From Rhodoferax sp. (lineage in GTDB: Bacteria; Pseudomonadota; Gammaproteobacteria; Burkholderiales; Burkholderiaceae_C), in the NCBI RefSeq assembly GCF_030646845.1, contig NZ_JAUSLE010000026.1, positions 19,887 through 83,886 on the forward strand: 64,000 nt of DNA, in the 5' to 3' direction. The notes beneath the pieces were generated by a model. It searched no databases, was not told where the DNA came from, and saw nothing but the letters and a program-made list of their open reading frames with translations. Both the position numbers and the translations under genes were made by a program. Positions 17,899-27,600 of the stretch are shown here, piece by piece (the first letter of the stretch is position 1; every line of letters starts with the position of its first letter).

Positions 17899-19698
17899 CT
17901 ATGTCAACGGTGGCGTCGACGACAGGATTTCCTCCACCACCGTCAGCCCTTCCGCTACCCGCAAGGCGCCAGCCAGCCGCAAGGGGCGCATGCCGTCGCT
18001 CACAGCCTGGCGTCGCAGCGCATCCGTGTTGGGTTCCCGGTTGATCTTGTCCTTGAAGGCTTCCGTCACGACCAGCAGCTCATACAGACCCATGCGGCCC
18101 ATGAAACCGGTCATGCGGCAATCAACACACCCCACTGCTTTGAAGGGTTTGTAGCCGCCACTGATCTGCCACGGCTTGACGACCTCCGCCAGCGCCTCCC
18201 GCGTGGCTGCGGGGTCGGGCACCTTGCATTGTTTGCACAAGGTGCGCACCAGCCGCTGCGCCAGCACCCCGAGCAGGGTGGCGTTGATCAGGTAGGACGG
18301 AATGCCGAGCTCCATCAAGCGCGTCACGGCCGAGGGTGCATCGTTGGTGTGCAGGGTGGAGAACACCAGATGGCCGGTCAGCGCCGCCTGCACGGCCATC
18401 TCGGCCGTCTGCTGGTCGCGGATCTCGCCCACCATGATGATGTCCGGGTCTTGCCGCATGAGGGCGCGCAATCCTTCAGGGAATCCGAAATCAAGCTGCG
18501 GCTGCACCTGGGTCTGGTTGAACGAGGGCTCGATCATTTCAATCGGGTCTTCCACCGTGCTGACGTTCACCTCTTCTGTTGCCACGCGCTTGAGCGTGGA
18601 GTACAGCGTGGTGGTCTTGCCGGACCCGGTCGGCCCGGTCACCAGAATAATGCCGTAGGGGCGTTTGACCAGGGTCTCCCAACGTTGCGCATCGTGCGCG
18701 GCAAAGCCCAGCGCATCGAGGTCCTTGACAGCGTTGTCGGGGTCGAAGATGCGCATGACCATCTTCTCGCCAAAGGCTGTGGGCAGAGTGGAAATGCGCA
18801 TCTCGATTTCATCGCCGCGCGGGTTGCGCGTCTTGATGCGGCCATCCTGCGGCCGGCGTTTTTCCACCACGTCCATGCGCCCCAGCAGCTTGATGCGCGC
18901 CGTCATGGCATTGAGCACGCCCATGGGCATCTGGTAGACCGGGTGCAGCACACCGTCGATGCGAAAGCGGATCACGCCCTGCTCGCGGCGCGGCTCCAGG
19001 TGGATGTCGCTGGCACGCTGGTCAAACGCGTACTGCCAGAGCCAGTCCACCACCTGCACGACACCCTGGTCATTGGCATCGAGCTGCTTGTTGGTCTTGC
19101 CCAGTTCCACCAGCTGCTCAAAGCTGGCGCCGCCACTGTTGCCGCCCGCCTTGTTGGCCGCTTTCACTGACTTGGCGAGCGCAAAAAACTCGGCCGTGTA
19201 GCGGTGGATCTCCTGGGGGCTGGCGACGACCCGGCGCACACGCCGGCGCGACTGCCGCTCCACCTCGGCGACCCAGTCGGCAATGAAGGGCTCGGCGGTG
19301 GCCACGATGACTTCGGTCGCCGTCACCTGCACCGGCAAAATCTTGTGGCGCTCGGCGTAGGCCGCGCTCATGGTGTCGGCCACCTTGCCGACCTCCACCT
19401 TCAGCGGGTCAATCCGCAAGTAGTCCAGCCCGGCACGCGTTGCCACCCACTGCGTCAGCAACTCGATGTCCAGCGGCTTGTCATCACTGGCGCGTCGCAC
19501 TGACACACTGGCCAGTCGCACCAGGGGGTGCTGCACACTTTCGGCCTGGGCGCAGCGTGCGGTGATGCGTTGCGCTTCCTCCGTGTTGATGACGCCGTCG
19601 CTGTGTAGCCACTCCACCAGTCGGCGCCAGTCCAGCGGCCCGCTATAAGGAGCTCCAGTCGACGGCTTGGCGTTGCCTGGCACAGCGGAATTCTTCAT
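17899..19698 (-). CDS. GspE/PilB-type secretion or pilus assembly ATPase
   Basis: Cytoplasmic hexameric ATPase of type II secretion/type IV pilus machines, 599 aa. ATG 19698 overlaps the preceding stop (ATGA), fixing the start. N-terminal MshEN-like region, then Walker A GPTGSGKTTTLYS, Asp box TVEDPIEMIE, Walker B DPDIIMVGEIRD and His box HLVFSTLHTNDA. A zinc site is present as CKQC and CVDC. No other pilus or secretion gene is adjacent, so it is probably a stand-alone paralogue; the upstream spermidine-synthase-like gene gives no obvious clue. Confidence 0.92.
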   Translation of the reverse strand: MKNSAVPGNAKPSTGAPYSGPLDWRRLVEWLHSDGVINTEEAQRITARCAQAESVQHPLVRLASVSVRRASDDKPLDIELLTQWVATRAGLDYLRIDPLKVEVGKVADTMSAAYAERHKILPVQVTATEVIVATAEPFIADWVAEVERQSRRRVRRVVASPQEIHRYTAEFFALAKSVKAANKAGGNSGGASFEQLVELGKTNKQLDANDQGVVQVVDWLWQYAFDQRASDIHLEPRREQGVIRFRIDGVLHPVYQMPMGVLNAMTARIKLLGRMDVVEKRRPQDGRIKTRNPRGDEIEMRISTLPTAFGEKMVMRIFDPDNAVKDLDALGFAAHDAQRWETLVKRPYGIILVTGPTGSGKTTTLYSTLKRVATEEVNVSTVEDPIEMIEPSFNQTQVQPQLDFGFPEGLRALMRQDPDIIMVGEIRDQQTAEMAVQAALTGHLVFSTLHTNDAPSAVTRLMELGIPSYLINATLLGVLAQRLVRTLCKQCKVPDPAATREALAEVVKPWQISGGYKPFKAVGCVDCRMTGFMGRMGLYELLVVTEAFKDKINREPNTDALRRQAVSDGMRPLRLAGALRVAEGLTVVEEILSSTPPLT

Positions 19699-20450
19699 TT
19701 CAGCATCGGCTTGAAGACCCGCGCCCATTTGGCGGCAGGCAGGCCCCATTGCGCCTGAATGATCGCGGCACGGGCCTCAAGCACTTCGCGCTTGGGCCGG
19801 CTGGGCGTGCGCTGGGCCAGCACCACCGTGTTGCCTTCGCGTGTGGGTTTGAAGGCCCACACCGCATCAGCCCCGAAAGCGGCCGAAATCTTTTCGACAC
19901 TGCGCGCAAAGCTGGACGCCCGGCCAAACAGATTGACGGTCATGCAACCATCCGCGGTCAGCAGGCGTCGACAGTTCGAATAAAAGGGGAAGCTGTCAAG
20001 CACGGGCGCTGCGGCCTCATGGTCGTACAGATCAACCTGCAGCGCATCCACCGTGCCCCACCACCTGGCATCCTGGATTTCAAGTGCCGCGTCGTTCAAT
20101 ATCACCTGCATGCGGGCATTGTCTGCCGGCAGCTTGAACCAGCCACGGCACGCCGCCAGCACCTGGGGATTGAGCTCGATGGCAACCGTCTTCATGCGCA
20201 GCTCTTTGTGGCAAAACTTGGTGAGCGAACCGGCCCCCAATCCGAGCTGCATGGCCTGACGCTTCGGCACGGAGTCCGGCTCCACAAACAGCAGCCAGGC
20301 CATCATGCGCTGGATGTACTCATGAAACAGCACGGTGGGCGCGTCGATGAGCATGGAGCCCTGAATCCACTCCGTGCCCAGATGGAGGTGACGAAGCGGG
20401 CCTTCGTCGGAGAAGTTGACTTCGGGGAGAGTATTGGTGCGTTTTTTCAA
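19695..20450 (-). CDS. Spermidine-synthase-like methyltransferase-fold protein
   Basis: 251 aa if started at TTG 20450 (LKKRTNTLPEVNF); the open frame runs further upstream but overlaps the neighbouring glycosylase gene and shows no ribosome site there. The Rossmann motif I is LGLGAGSLTKF and the following acidic strand AIELNPQVLAACRGWF, as in SpeE. DALQVDLYDHEAA corresponds to the catalytic/binding loop, and a methionine-rich helix precedes motif I. Such orphan SpeE-like proteins are not proven polyamine enzymes. Stop overlaps the GspE-like start. Confidence 0.82.
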   Translation of the reverse strand: MKKRTNTLPEVNFSDEGPLRHLHLGTEWIQGSMLIDAPTVLFHEYIQRMMAWLLFVEPDSVPKRQAMQLGLGAGSLTKFCHKELRMKTVAIELNPQVLAACRGWFKLPADNARMQVILNDAALEIQDARWWGTVDALQVDLYDHEAAAPVLDSFPFYSNCRRLLTADGCMTVNLFGRASSFARSVEKISAAFGADAVWAFKPTREGNTVVLAQRTPSRPKREVLEARAAIIQAQWGLPAAKWARVFKPMLK

Positions 20451-20487
20451 GATGAGGGCATTATCCCCAAACGCCAGTCTGAATCGT

Positions 20488-21024
20488 TTACAGCAAGCCG
20501 GCAGCGGCGACCACCTCACGCCAGGCGGCCAGCTTGCGCTCGAAACTCCAGCTGGCATTCGCCGGACTGGTGGATGGAAGTCTGTACACCGGCAAACCCA
20601 GTGTGGCCGTGTACTTGGCATGGCGAAAGCTCTCGCCGCCGTTATGGGCTATTGCCCTGAGCTGCGGACAGCGACGCGCGAGGCTGGCGAAATCGTTGAC
20701 TTCTGCGTTGCGGATAGCCGTGTCCAGACTGCCGGTGCGCTCGCAGGAGGCGTAGACATCCCATACACCCAGCCCCCGGTCGAGCAACCATTTGCTACGT
20801 TTTTCATAGCTATCCAGGCTTATATCGAGATGGCTAGAGGGCCAAATGGCTTTAAGTATTCGCCAGAAATGGTTCTGCGGATGGGCATAGTACTGCTGGC
20901 GCGCCAGCGACGCCACGCTGGGAAAGCTGCCCAATATCAGCAGCCGCGTGTTCTCCGAGACAATGGGCGGCAAGCCAGTCAAGCGTTGCGGTGGGGTCCC
21001 GTCGTTTTGTTTGTTGTTCTGCAT
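20488..21024 (-). CDS. DNA-deoxyinosine/hypoxanthine glycosylase, UDG superfamily
   Basis: 178-aa base-excision glycosylase. Motif 1 is LILGSFPSVASL, followed by the family-typical QQYYAHPQNHFW, then GVWDVYASCERTGSLD-type sequence and a C-terminal RLPSTSPANA that carries the catalytic-pocket serine/asparagine segment. Between motif 1 and GLGVWDV, residues ~58-77 (SSHLDISLDSYEKRSKWLL region) are encoded by a dispersed repeat copy, an in-frame insertion or replacement in a loop. Removes deaminated adenine from DNA; followed leftward by the SpeE-like gene. Confidence 0.88.
   Translation of the reverse strand: MQNNKQNDGTPPQRLTGLPPIVSENTRLLILGSFPSVASLARQQYYAHPQNHFWRILKAIWPSSHLDISLDSYEKRSKWLLDRGLGVWDVYASCERTGSLDTAIRNAEVNDFASLARRCPQLRAIAHNGGESFRHAKYTATLGLPVYRLPSTSPANASWSFERKLAAWREVVAAAGLL
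20794..20855 (+). repeat. Dispersed repeat, copy inside the DNA glycosylase gene
   Basis: GCTACGTTTTTCATAGCTATCC, AGGCTT, then GGCTAGAGGGCCAAATGGC. This is among the longest matches to the window consensus and is antisense to the glycosylase, which reads through it in frame. Confidence 0.78.
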
Positions 21025-21064
21025 CTGGATTAGGTAGACAACTCAACAATACTCCCAGCCGGGA

Positions 21065-23707
21065 TCAAACCCGCTGCGCAAACGCCTCAAAGCCCTCTAT
21101 CGGCAGCGGTCGGCTGAAGAAATAGCCCTGATACGCATGGCAGCCGGAACTGGCCAGGAAGTCCCGTTGCGCTGCGCTTTCAACGCCTTCTGCAATGACC
21201 CCTAAACCAAGGCTCTGGGCGAGCGCAATGATGGTTTTGGCAATGGCGGCATCATTCGGATCGCTAAGCACGTCGCGCACAAAAGACTGGTCAATCTTCA
21301 ACTGATCCAGCGGCAGGCGCTTCAGGTACGACAGCGAGGAATAGCCAGTGCCAAAGTCATCGAGAGAAAAGCCCACGCCCTTGGCCTTCAGCGCAAACAT
21401 TTTCTCGATAATTTCCTCAACGTTCGAGACCAGCAGGCTCTCGGTGAGCTCCAGCTTCAGCCGCTGCGGGTTCGCACCGGTCTTGTGGAGTACCGTTAGC
21501 ACCAGCTCCACAAAGTCGGCTTGTCGGAACTGGTGGGCGCTGACATTCACCGCAACGGTGAGATGGGCCATCTCGGGTTGGGTGGCCCATACAGCCAATT
21601 GAGTGCAGGCGGTTTCCAGTACCCAGTGGCCCAAAGGCAAAATCAGTCCGGTTTCTTCGGCCAGGGGAATGAAGTCGGCCGGCGACACCATGCCGCGCTG
21701 GGGATGCTGCCAGCGCAGCAGGACTTCGGCTCCCGTCAGACGGCTATCACCTACGACCTGAGCCTGGTAGTGAAGCAAAAACTGCTGCGCGTGAACCGCC
21801 TCGCGCAGATCCTTTTCCAGAGCGGCCCGTTCTACGACCACCGTCTCCATGTCCGGATCAAAGAAACGCAAGGCATTGCGCCCCGCATCCTTTGATCTGT
21901 ACATGGCGAGGTCGGCCTGTTTTAACAGCACCTCAATCTCAATCGGCTGGCCACTGAACAAGGTCACTCCGACACTCGGCGTGATGCGGTACGCGACATC
22001 CTTGAGTGGATAGATTTGGTTGAACGTGGCGAGAATTTTCTCGCCAACGGCTTCGGCCTGGGTAGCGGCATCCCGCTCGCTCCTGCCAAGGCTGGCCAGC
22101 ATCACCACGAATTCATCACCCCCCAGTCGTGCCACGGTATCTTCCGTTCGAACACAGGTGATCAGACGCTGGGCGACCTGCTTCAGCAGCAGGTCCCCCA
22201 TGTCACGACCGAGTGTGTCGTTGAGCATTTTGAATCTATCGAGGTCAATGAGCAGCAGCGCACCATAACTGCCGTTACGCGAACTGCTGGTCACGGCCTG
22301 TCGCAGGCGATCCAGCAGAAGAGTCCGATTGGGCAGGCCCGTCAGCGGATCAAAAAAGGCCAACTCATTGATCTTTTCTTCCGCCTGTTTGCGCTCGGTA
22401 ATGTCCTCCGCTGAGGAAAGTGTTCCCACTACAGCGCCCGATTCATTTCGCAGCAGGGTATTGTTCCAGGCCAGGATCAGCTCCTCACCACTTGCAGTAA
22501 CGATGCGGTTCTCGTAACGTTCCAGAAGTTTCTCTTCGCCGGACATCAGTCCATTGAACACCTGGCGAACCGTACTCTGTTCGTCTTTCGGCAGGAAGCC
22601 TGCGAACCAGTCCGCGCCAAGCAATTCGCCTTCTGGCTTGCCAAGAAGTTGCGCCCCTTTCTTGTTGATCATTGCGATCCTGCCACTGCTGTCAAGCGCC
22701 ATCAGCATGACGCCGGCAATGTCCAGGTATCGTTGTGCCACATCGCGTTCGCTGGCCAGTTCAGCAGTTCGTTCAAGCACCTTGGCTTGCGCCGCCACAA
22801 GGTGGCGCACCTTCACCTTGACCTGCCAACGCAGCACGGCTGCTGCAATGACCAGCAACACCACCAGGGCGCACAGCACGCCCAGCGCCTGCCAGACTCC
22901 AGGCGGCACCAGTGTTGTCGGGCCCTCACCGCGCCATTTTTTCAGAATCTTGAAGTACTCGGACTCCGGGTCCTGCTGCCACGCAGCCAGCTGTCGGTCA
23001 ATCGCCGTCAGCAAGTCCGGGTTGCGGCCCTCTGCGGTGGCATAGAACAGCCGGGAGGGCTGAAACATGATGGGTGTTTCAACCAGCTTGTAGCGGGGCG
23101 CATTGAAATCACCAAAGCGATTGTTGGCGATGGCTGCGTCGGCCTCGCCGGACGAGACCAGTGCAAACACGTCATTGAGGGTCTTGGCCGGGACCATTTC
23201 CACCTTGAGTCCGAAGCCAGCCACCATCCCGCCAAAAAACTCTTCCTGAATACTGCCGCCGAGCACTGCAATCCGCTTGCCATTGAGGTCAAACGTGGAG
23301 GCCATCGGCACCGCTGCACGACTGTAAATCTGCGACCAGCTATACAGCGATGGCACCTGGTGAAAGTCAAAAACCTGATCACGCGGCCCGGAATAGGCCA
23401 CATCGGGCATCAGGTCGATCTTCCCGGCTTTCAGCGCATCCAGACACTCCTGCCAGGTGCACGGCACATACTCAAGCGTCCAGTCTTCCCTGGCCGCAAT
23501 GCTATTCAGGACATCAATCAGGATTCCCGCAGGCTTTCCTGCCGAGTTGGTGAAAATCTTGGGCTCGTTGGGATAGACGCCCACCCGTACTTCCCGCGCC
23601 TGGACCACGTCAACACTGCCGAGCCCGACACAACAAACCACGCCAGATAGCCAGATCAGGCGGCGTAATCTCAAAGCGAGTGACTTCAAGGCAAGATTCT
23701 TCATCAT
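21065..23707 (-). CDS. Periplasmic-sensor diguanylate cyclase/phosphodiesterase (SBP3-PAS-GGDEF-EAL)
   Basis: 880 aa. ATG 23707 overlaps the tatD stop (ATGATGA). A signal/anchor helix precedes a periplasmic amino-acid-binding-type domain (VRVGVYPNEPKIFTN to ~265). A membrane helix (LGVLCALVVLLVIAAAVL) leads to a PAS domain with a heme/flavin-type fold (~330-445), then GGDEF with intact RLGGDEFV and EAL with EVLLRW, DDFGTGYSSL and VIAEGVES. Both catalytic sets look complete, so net synthesis or breakdown of cyclic di-GMP cannot be told. Likely senses a solute in the periplasm and feeds motility/biofilm control. Confidence 0.94.
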   Translation of the reverse strand: MMKNLALKSLALRLRRLIWLSGVVCCVGLGSVDVVQAREVRVGVYPNEPKIFTNSAGKPAGILIDVLNSIAAREDWTLEYVPCTWQECLDALKAGKIDLMPDVAYSGPRDQVFDFHQVPSLYSWSQIYSRAAVPMASTFDLNGKRIAVLGGSIQEEFFGGMVAGFGLKVEMVPAKTLNDVFALVSSGEADAAIANNRFGDFNAPRYKLVETPIMFQPSRLFYATAEGRNPDLLTAIDRQLAAWQQDPESEYFKILKKWRGEGPTTLVPPGVWQALGVLCALVVLLVIAAAVLRWQVKVKVRHLVAAQAKVLERTAELASERDVAQRYLDIAGVMLMALDSSGRIAMINKKGAQLLGKPEGELLGADWFAGFLPKDEQSTVRQVFNGLMSGEEKLLERYENRIVTASGEELILAWNNTLLRNESGAVVGTLSSAEDITERKQAEEKINELAFFDPLTGLPNRTLLLDRLRQAVTSSSRNGSYGALLLIDLDRFKMLNDTLGRDMGDLLLKQVAQRLITCVRTEDTVARLGGDEFVVMLASLGRSERDAATQAEAVGEKILATFNQIYPLKDVAYRITPSVGVTLFSGQPIEIEVLLKQADLAMYRSKDAGRNALRFFDPDMETVVVERAALEKDLREAVHAQQFLLHYQAQVVGDSRLTGAEVLLRWQHPQRGMVSPADFIPLAEETGLILPLGHWVLETACTQLAVWATQPEMAHLTVAVNVSAHQFRQADFVELVLTVLHKTGANPQRLKLELTESLLVSNVEEIIEKMFALKAKGVGFSLDDFGTGYSSLSYLKRLPLDQLKIDQSFVRDVLSDPNDAAIAKTIIALAQSLGLGVIAEGVESAAQRDFLASSGCHAYQGYFFSRPLPIEGFEAFAQRV

Positions 23708-24570
23708 TCGGGCGTCGGCACCAGGGTGCACAAACGCGGCAGGGCGGCGAGCGCGTTGCGCGTGGTCGCCAGGGCCAAATCGCCGGGGGTCATGCCGCGC
23801 AAGACCGCCAGTTCGGCCCCCATGCGGGGCAATTCGCCGGGCTCGTTGCGCCCCTGCGGCTCGCCGGCCGTGCGCTGCTCCGCCGTTTTGTACAACCAGT
23901 GCGGCGGCATGTCGGGCGCATCGGTCTCCATCACGATGGCGTCCAGCGGCAGGCTGGCGGCCAGCCGGCGCAGCTGCAAGGCGCGCTCATAGGTCAGGGC
24001 GCCGCCAAAGCCGAGCTTGAAGCCCAGCGCGATGAACGCCTGCGCCTGCTGCGCGCTGCCGCTGAAGGCATGGGCAATGCCGTGCCACGCGGTGCCGGTC
24101 GCCCTGCCACAAGCCACGGTGCGCAGGCCCTTGAGCAGCCGATCCGCTGCGCGGCGCCCATGCAGGAGCACCGGCAACCCATGCTGGCGCGCCAGCTTGA
24201 GTTGTTCCAGGTAAAAGTATTCCTGGCGCTCACGCAGGGGGCTGGTCGTTAATTCCGGTACGAAATAGTCCAGGCCAATTTCCCCAACGGCCACCAATCG
24301 TGCGTCATCACGGTAACGCGTCAGGTATGCGTCCAGCGTCGCGAGATCCGTGTCCTGCGCCTTCGCGACGTACAAGGGGTGAATGCCCAGCGCGTAGCTG
24401 TCATTGCCTGCGTGCGCCAGCTGACGCACTGCGTCGAAGTTGGCGACCTCAACCGCTGGCAGCACGCAATGCGCTACGTTATTCGTAGCTGCTCGGGCCC
24501 GCACCGCCTGGGCGTCAGGCCCAAACTCTGCTGCATCCAGGTGGCAATGGGTGTCGATCCAGTAGGTCAT
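23704..24570 (-). CDS. tatD: TatD-family metal-dependent hydrolase/DNase
   Basis: 288-aa TIM-barrel hydrolase from ATG 24570. Metal-binding start YWIDTHCHLDAAEF is intact, followed by GEIGLDYF, LHGRRA (the family's third His region), HAFSGS and ETDAPDMPP. The residues around FGPDAQAVRARAATNNVAH near the N-terminus are encoded by a dispersed repeat copy. Exact substrate unknown; TatD proteins degrade DNA 3' ends or remove damaged nucleotides. Overlaps the GGDEF-EAL gene, probably one transcript. Confidence 0.92.
   Translation of the reverse strand: MTYWIDTHCHLDAAEFGPDAQAVRARAATNNVAHCVLPAVEVANFDAVRQLAHAGNDSYALGIHPLYVAKAQDTDLATLDAYLTRYRDDARLVAVGEIGLDYFVPELTTSPLRERQEYFYLEQLKLARQHGLPVLLHGRRAADRLLKGLRTVACGRATGTAWHGIAHAFSGSAQQAQAFIALGFKLGFGGALTYERALQLRRLAASLPLDAIVMETDAPDMPPHWLYKTAEQRTAGEPQGRNEPGELPRMGAELAVLRGMTPGDLALATTRNALAALPRLCTLVPTPE
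24473..24526 (+). repeat. Dispersed repeat, copy inside tatD
   Basis: GCTACGTTATTCGTAGCTGC head, GGGCCCGC middle, GGGCGTCAGGCCCAAAC tail. Antisense to tatD and read in frame. Confidence 0.65.
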
Positions 24571-24605
24571 GCAATGAACTTGCGCCAGCAAACGTCAAAA
24601 ATTTA

Positions 24606-24661
24606 AACGTTTTAGGCCTCTAGCCCTCGTTGTATATGCGTCAGTAGCTATTAATTTAGTA
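24606..24661 (-). repeat. Dispersed repeat containing the stop codon of the restriction-modification gene
   Basis: On the minus strand: TACTAAATTAATAGCTACTG, ACGCATATAC, then GAGGGCTAGAGGCCTAAAACG. The TAA stop of the leftward enzyme gene falls in its first ten bases. Confidence 0.8.
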
Positions 24662-27600
24662 GTGTCAGATACTCGGCGCGCTTAGCGCCCATCACGTTGA
24701 AGCTGCGCAGCAAATGGGCCAGTTCGGCATCGGTGATGCCGTAGAGCCTGGCGACTGCCTTGTCGTTTTGGGCGCGCAGCGTATCTTGGGCTTTGGCGGT
24801 TTGCGGCAGGTCTTGCGGCTGCACGTCAAACAGCGGGGCCAGTTCGGCGAAGTCGTCCCAGCTGGCGACCAGACTCAGCAACAAGGCGTTTTTGGCGAGC
24901 TGGGCGTAGTCGGGGTTGGCGCGAATTTCGTCGTCGGTCGGCTGCGGCAGGGGCAAGCGGTAGAGGTAGGTTTTATTAACGTTGATTTGAATCATCTGCC
25001 GGGCAATCCAGTCCACCGGCACGCTGTTGAACCACGCCAGGGCAAACAGCAGGCGCAGCGGGGACACCGCTTGCACCTTGACCTGCCCTTCTGAATTGAG
25101 CACATAGTTTTTGGGCGTATTGGCAAACATCGAATTCCCGGAGCCGCAATGCTTGGGAAATAGCGCAAAAATTATGGTGCGCTCGTTTGTATCGCTGGCA
25201 ACCGTGCGAAATCCCAGGCGCACGAACTCGCGGTCATAGCGCACGGCGCTGGCGTGCTGCGCGACTTCAGACTTGGGCACACCCAGGTCTTGCGCCATGC
25301 GGTGCAACTCCTTGCTTTTCAGCCGTTCGTCAAACGCTTTTGCGTCAAGCCAATACTGCGCTGTATCGAACTTATGGCTGTATTGCCAGATCATCTTGCC
25401 TTCAAACAGCGGCAACAGGCCCGGGGCCTCTTTTTCAAGAAAAAGATCTTTGTCATCCGTCATGTGCAACTCACGCCGGAAATCCAGCCACTCCGGCGAG
25501 AGCGCAGCAAAGGCGTCGTAACACTTTTCCAGAATGACCAAGTCGGCGCGGTCGCGTAGCTCCATCAACGCCCAATGCTCGGGCGAGAGGGCCTTGAGGG
25601 TTTCCAACGGATAGGGAACATGGCGTTCAGCGTTCAGCAATTCGGCGGGATCGAGCACATAAAAGGCGGTGTCGATCACCTGGTCATGTACTGACACAGG
25701 CGCGCGGTTGACCAGCTGCATCAGTGCGAATTTGTAGCTGCTGTGAACATCTTTGAAAATGCCGTTCCTATTTTCAAAGCTCCAAAAAAATGTCATCTGG
25801 CAGTGCGTAAAAATATGCTTGCGCAAGACGGTGGAACCCTCTTCAAACATCAGCGCACTCGGTAACACGTAATTCAGGCTACCGCCTGCGGCCAGCAAAC
25901 CCAAATTGCGCTCGACAAACAGGCGGAACAAATTGCCGTCGCCCGCGCCTTTGTTGAGCGGCGAAGCCGCGGTGTAGTAGTCATCCGCGACTTCCATCTC
26001 GCGTTTGGCGATGGCGTAGGCCGCCGCAATGTGCGGACTCTCCAGCAGCCTGTGTTGCACCGCCGCTTTTTCGGAATTTTTCAGGCTGCGGTAGTTGCTG
26101 TGGTACTGCGGAAAGAAGTCGGTATCCGAAAACTTGGTTTTGTCCCACGGCGGGTTGCCGACGATGATGTCAAAACCCTTTTTGCCCCCGGCAAAGGCCT
26201 CCGGGAACGCCACTTCAAAATGGAAAAAGTGGTACTTGGCGGCATAGGTTTCCACCTGTTTGAGGGCGGTGCTTTTAGCCCGGCTTTCGTCAAACAACTG
26301 GCTGATGATGTCGGGCGTTTTCTTCAACGCCTCCCAGGCCTTGGCATCGCCCTCGGCCAGCATGGCGCGCCCGGTGCAAATAAAGCTCAGGGCGCGGGAC
26401 AGTAAATTGAGCTTGGGGGCAATGGCGTTTTTCCAGAGCGCCTTGGACTGTTCCACCTCTTCGGCGGTGGTGTCGCGCATGGCATCCAGCTGATGCATCA
26501 CAGTGCGCAGGTCATCAAAACGGGCGCCGAGGTTCTCAACGAACAGGTCGTTTTGCTGGACTTCCACCGCGTTGTACTGGATGAAGTCCTGCACGCTGGC
26601 CCCCATGAGGGAGTTGCCGTGCTGCACATGGTGCTCAATGAACGACAGCGGCGTGCCAAAGATGAAGCTGTCCATCCACAAGGACAGGCGCGCCAGCTCG
26701 ACGGCAAACGGGTTCAGGTCCACCCCAAAGATGCAGCGCTTGAGCAGGGCACGCTTGAGAATTTGCGCGTCCTCCGGCACGTAGTCCAGGTTCAAGAAGC
26801 GCAGTTGCTCGGTGATCTTGGCGCTTTCCTCCGCCACCAGTTGCTGCAGGTCGGCATCGGTGTCCAGCCGCGCCAGCGCCAGATCGGTCAGGTAGCCCAG
26901 CGCCTCCACCAGAAAATGGCCGCTGCCGCAGGCGTTGTCCAGGATTTTGAGGTCCATGAACGTTTTGCCGTTGGCTATACCGTTGCCGTTTTCTCTGGCC
27001 GCCGCCGCTGCAATGGCGTGGTCGATGCTGGCTTTGACCAGCGGCTGCGACAACACCGGTTCGGTGTAGTAGCTGGCGGTGGTCTTGCGTGAGTTGCTGG
27101 CGCTCTTGAGGAACACCTCGCCTTTTTTAACGCTGACTTCACGCCAGGCCCGAAAACCTTTTTCTTTGCGGATGTTGGCCTGGTCGTAGGCGTCAAAGTA
27201 GGCCTCGACGGTTTTGCCCTTGGTAGCGCTGCTCTCAAATTCCAGGTAAACCGCGTTCTCGGTGGCGCGCTCAAAGCGAAACTCCAGCAAGCCCTCGTAG
27301 ATGCGGCCCAGATGGGTGACGCTCATGTTTTTGAAATCGCGCCGCGTCTCGAACAAGGTGTTGCCGCGGTTCGTCTTAAAGAGCAGTTTTTCCAGCAACT
27401 GGCGCAGCGCGGCGTTGTCAAAGATTTTGGGCTTGAGCAACAGCGGGGCGCGCGCCGGGTCGAACAGGCCGCCGTTGAAAAGGGGAATGTCGATGTCTTC
27501 CGCCCCCTCGTCGAGCATCTCGAACAGTTGCTTGAGGGCGTACACGCCGTCGTGGAGCTTGTCGCGTGCACTGGACTGTCCATTCGACGCTTGCCGCAGG

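Noticed and set aside
17860..19170. 436-codon frame opposite the GspE-like ATPase
   Set aside because: The opposite strand has complete Walker and zinc motifs; the frame has no family features.
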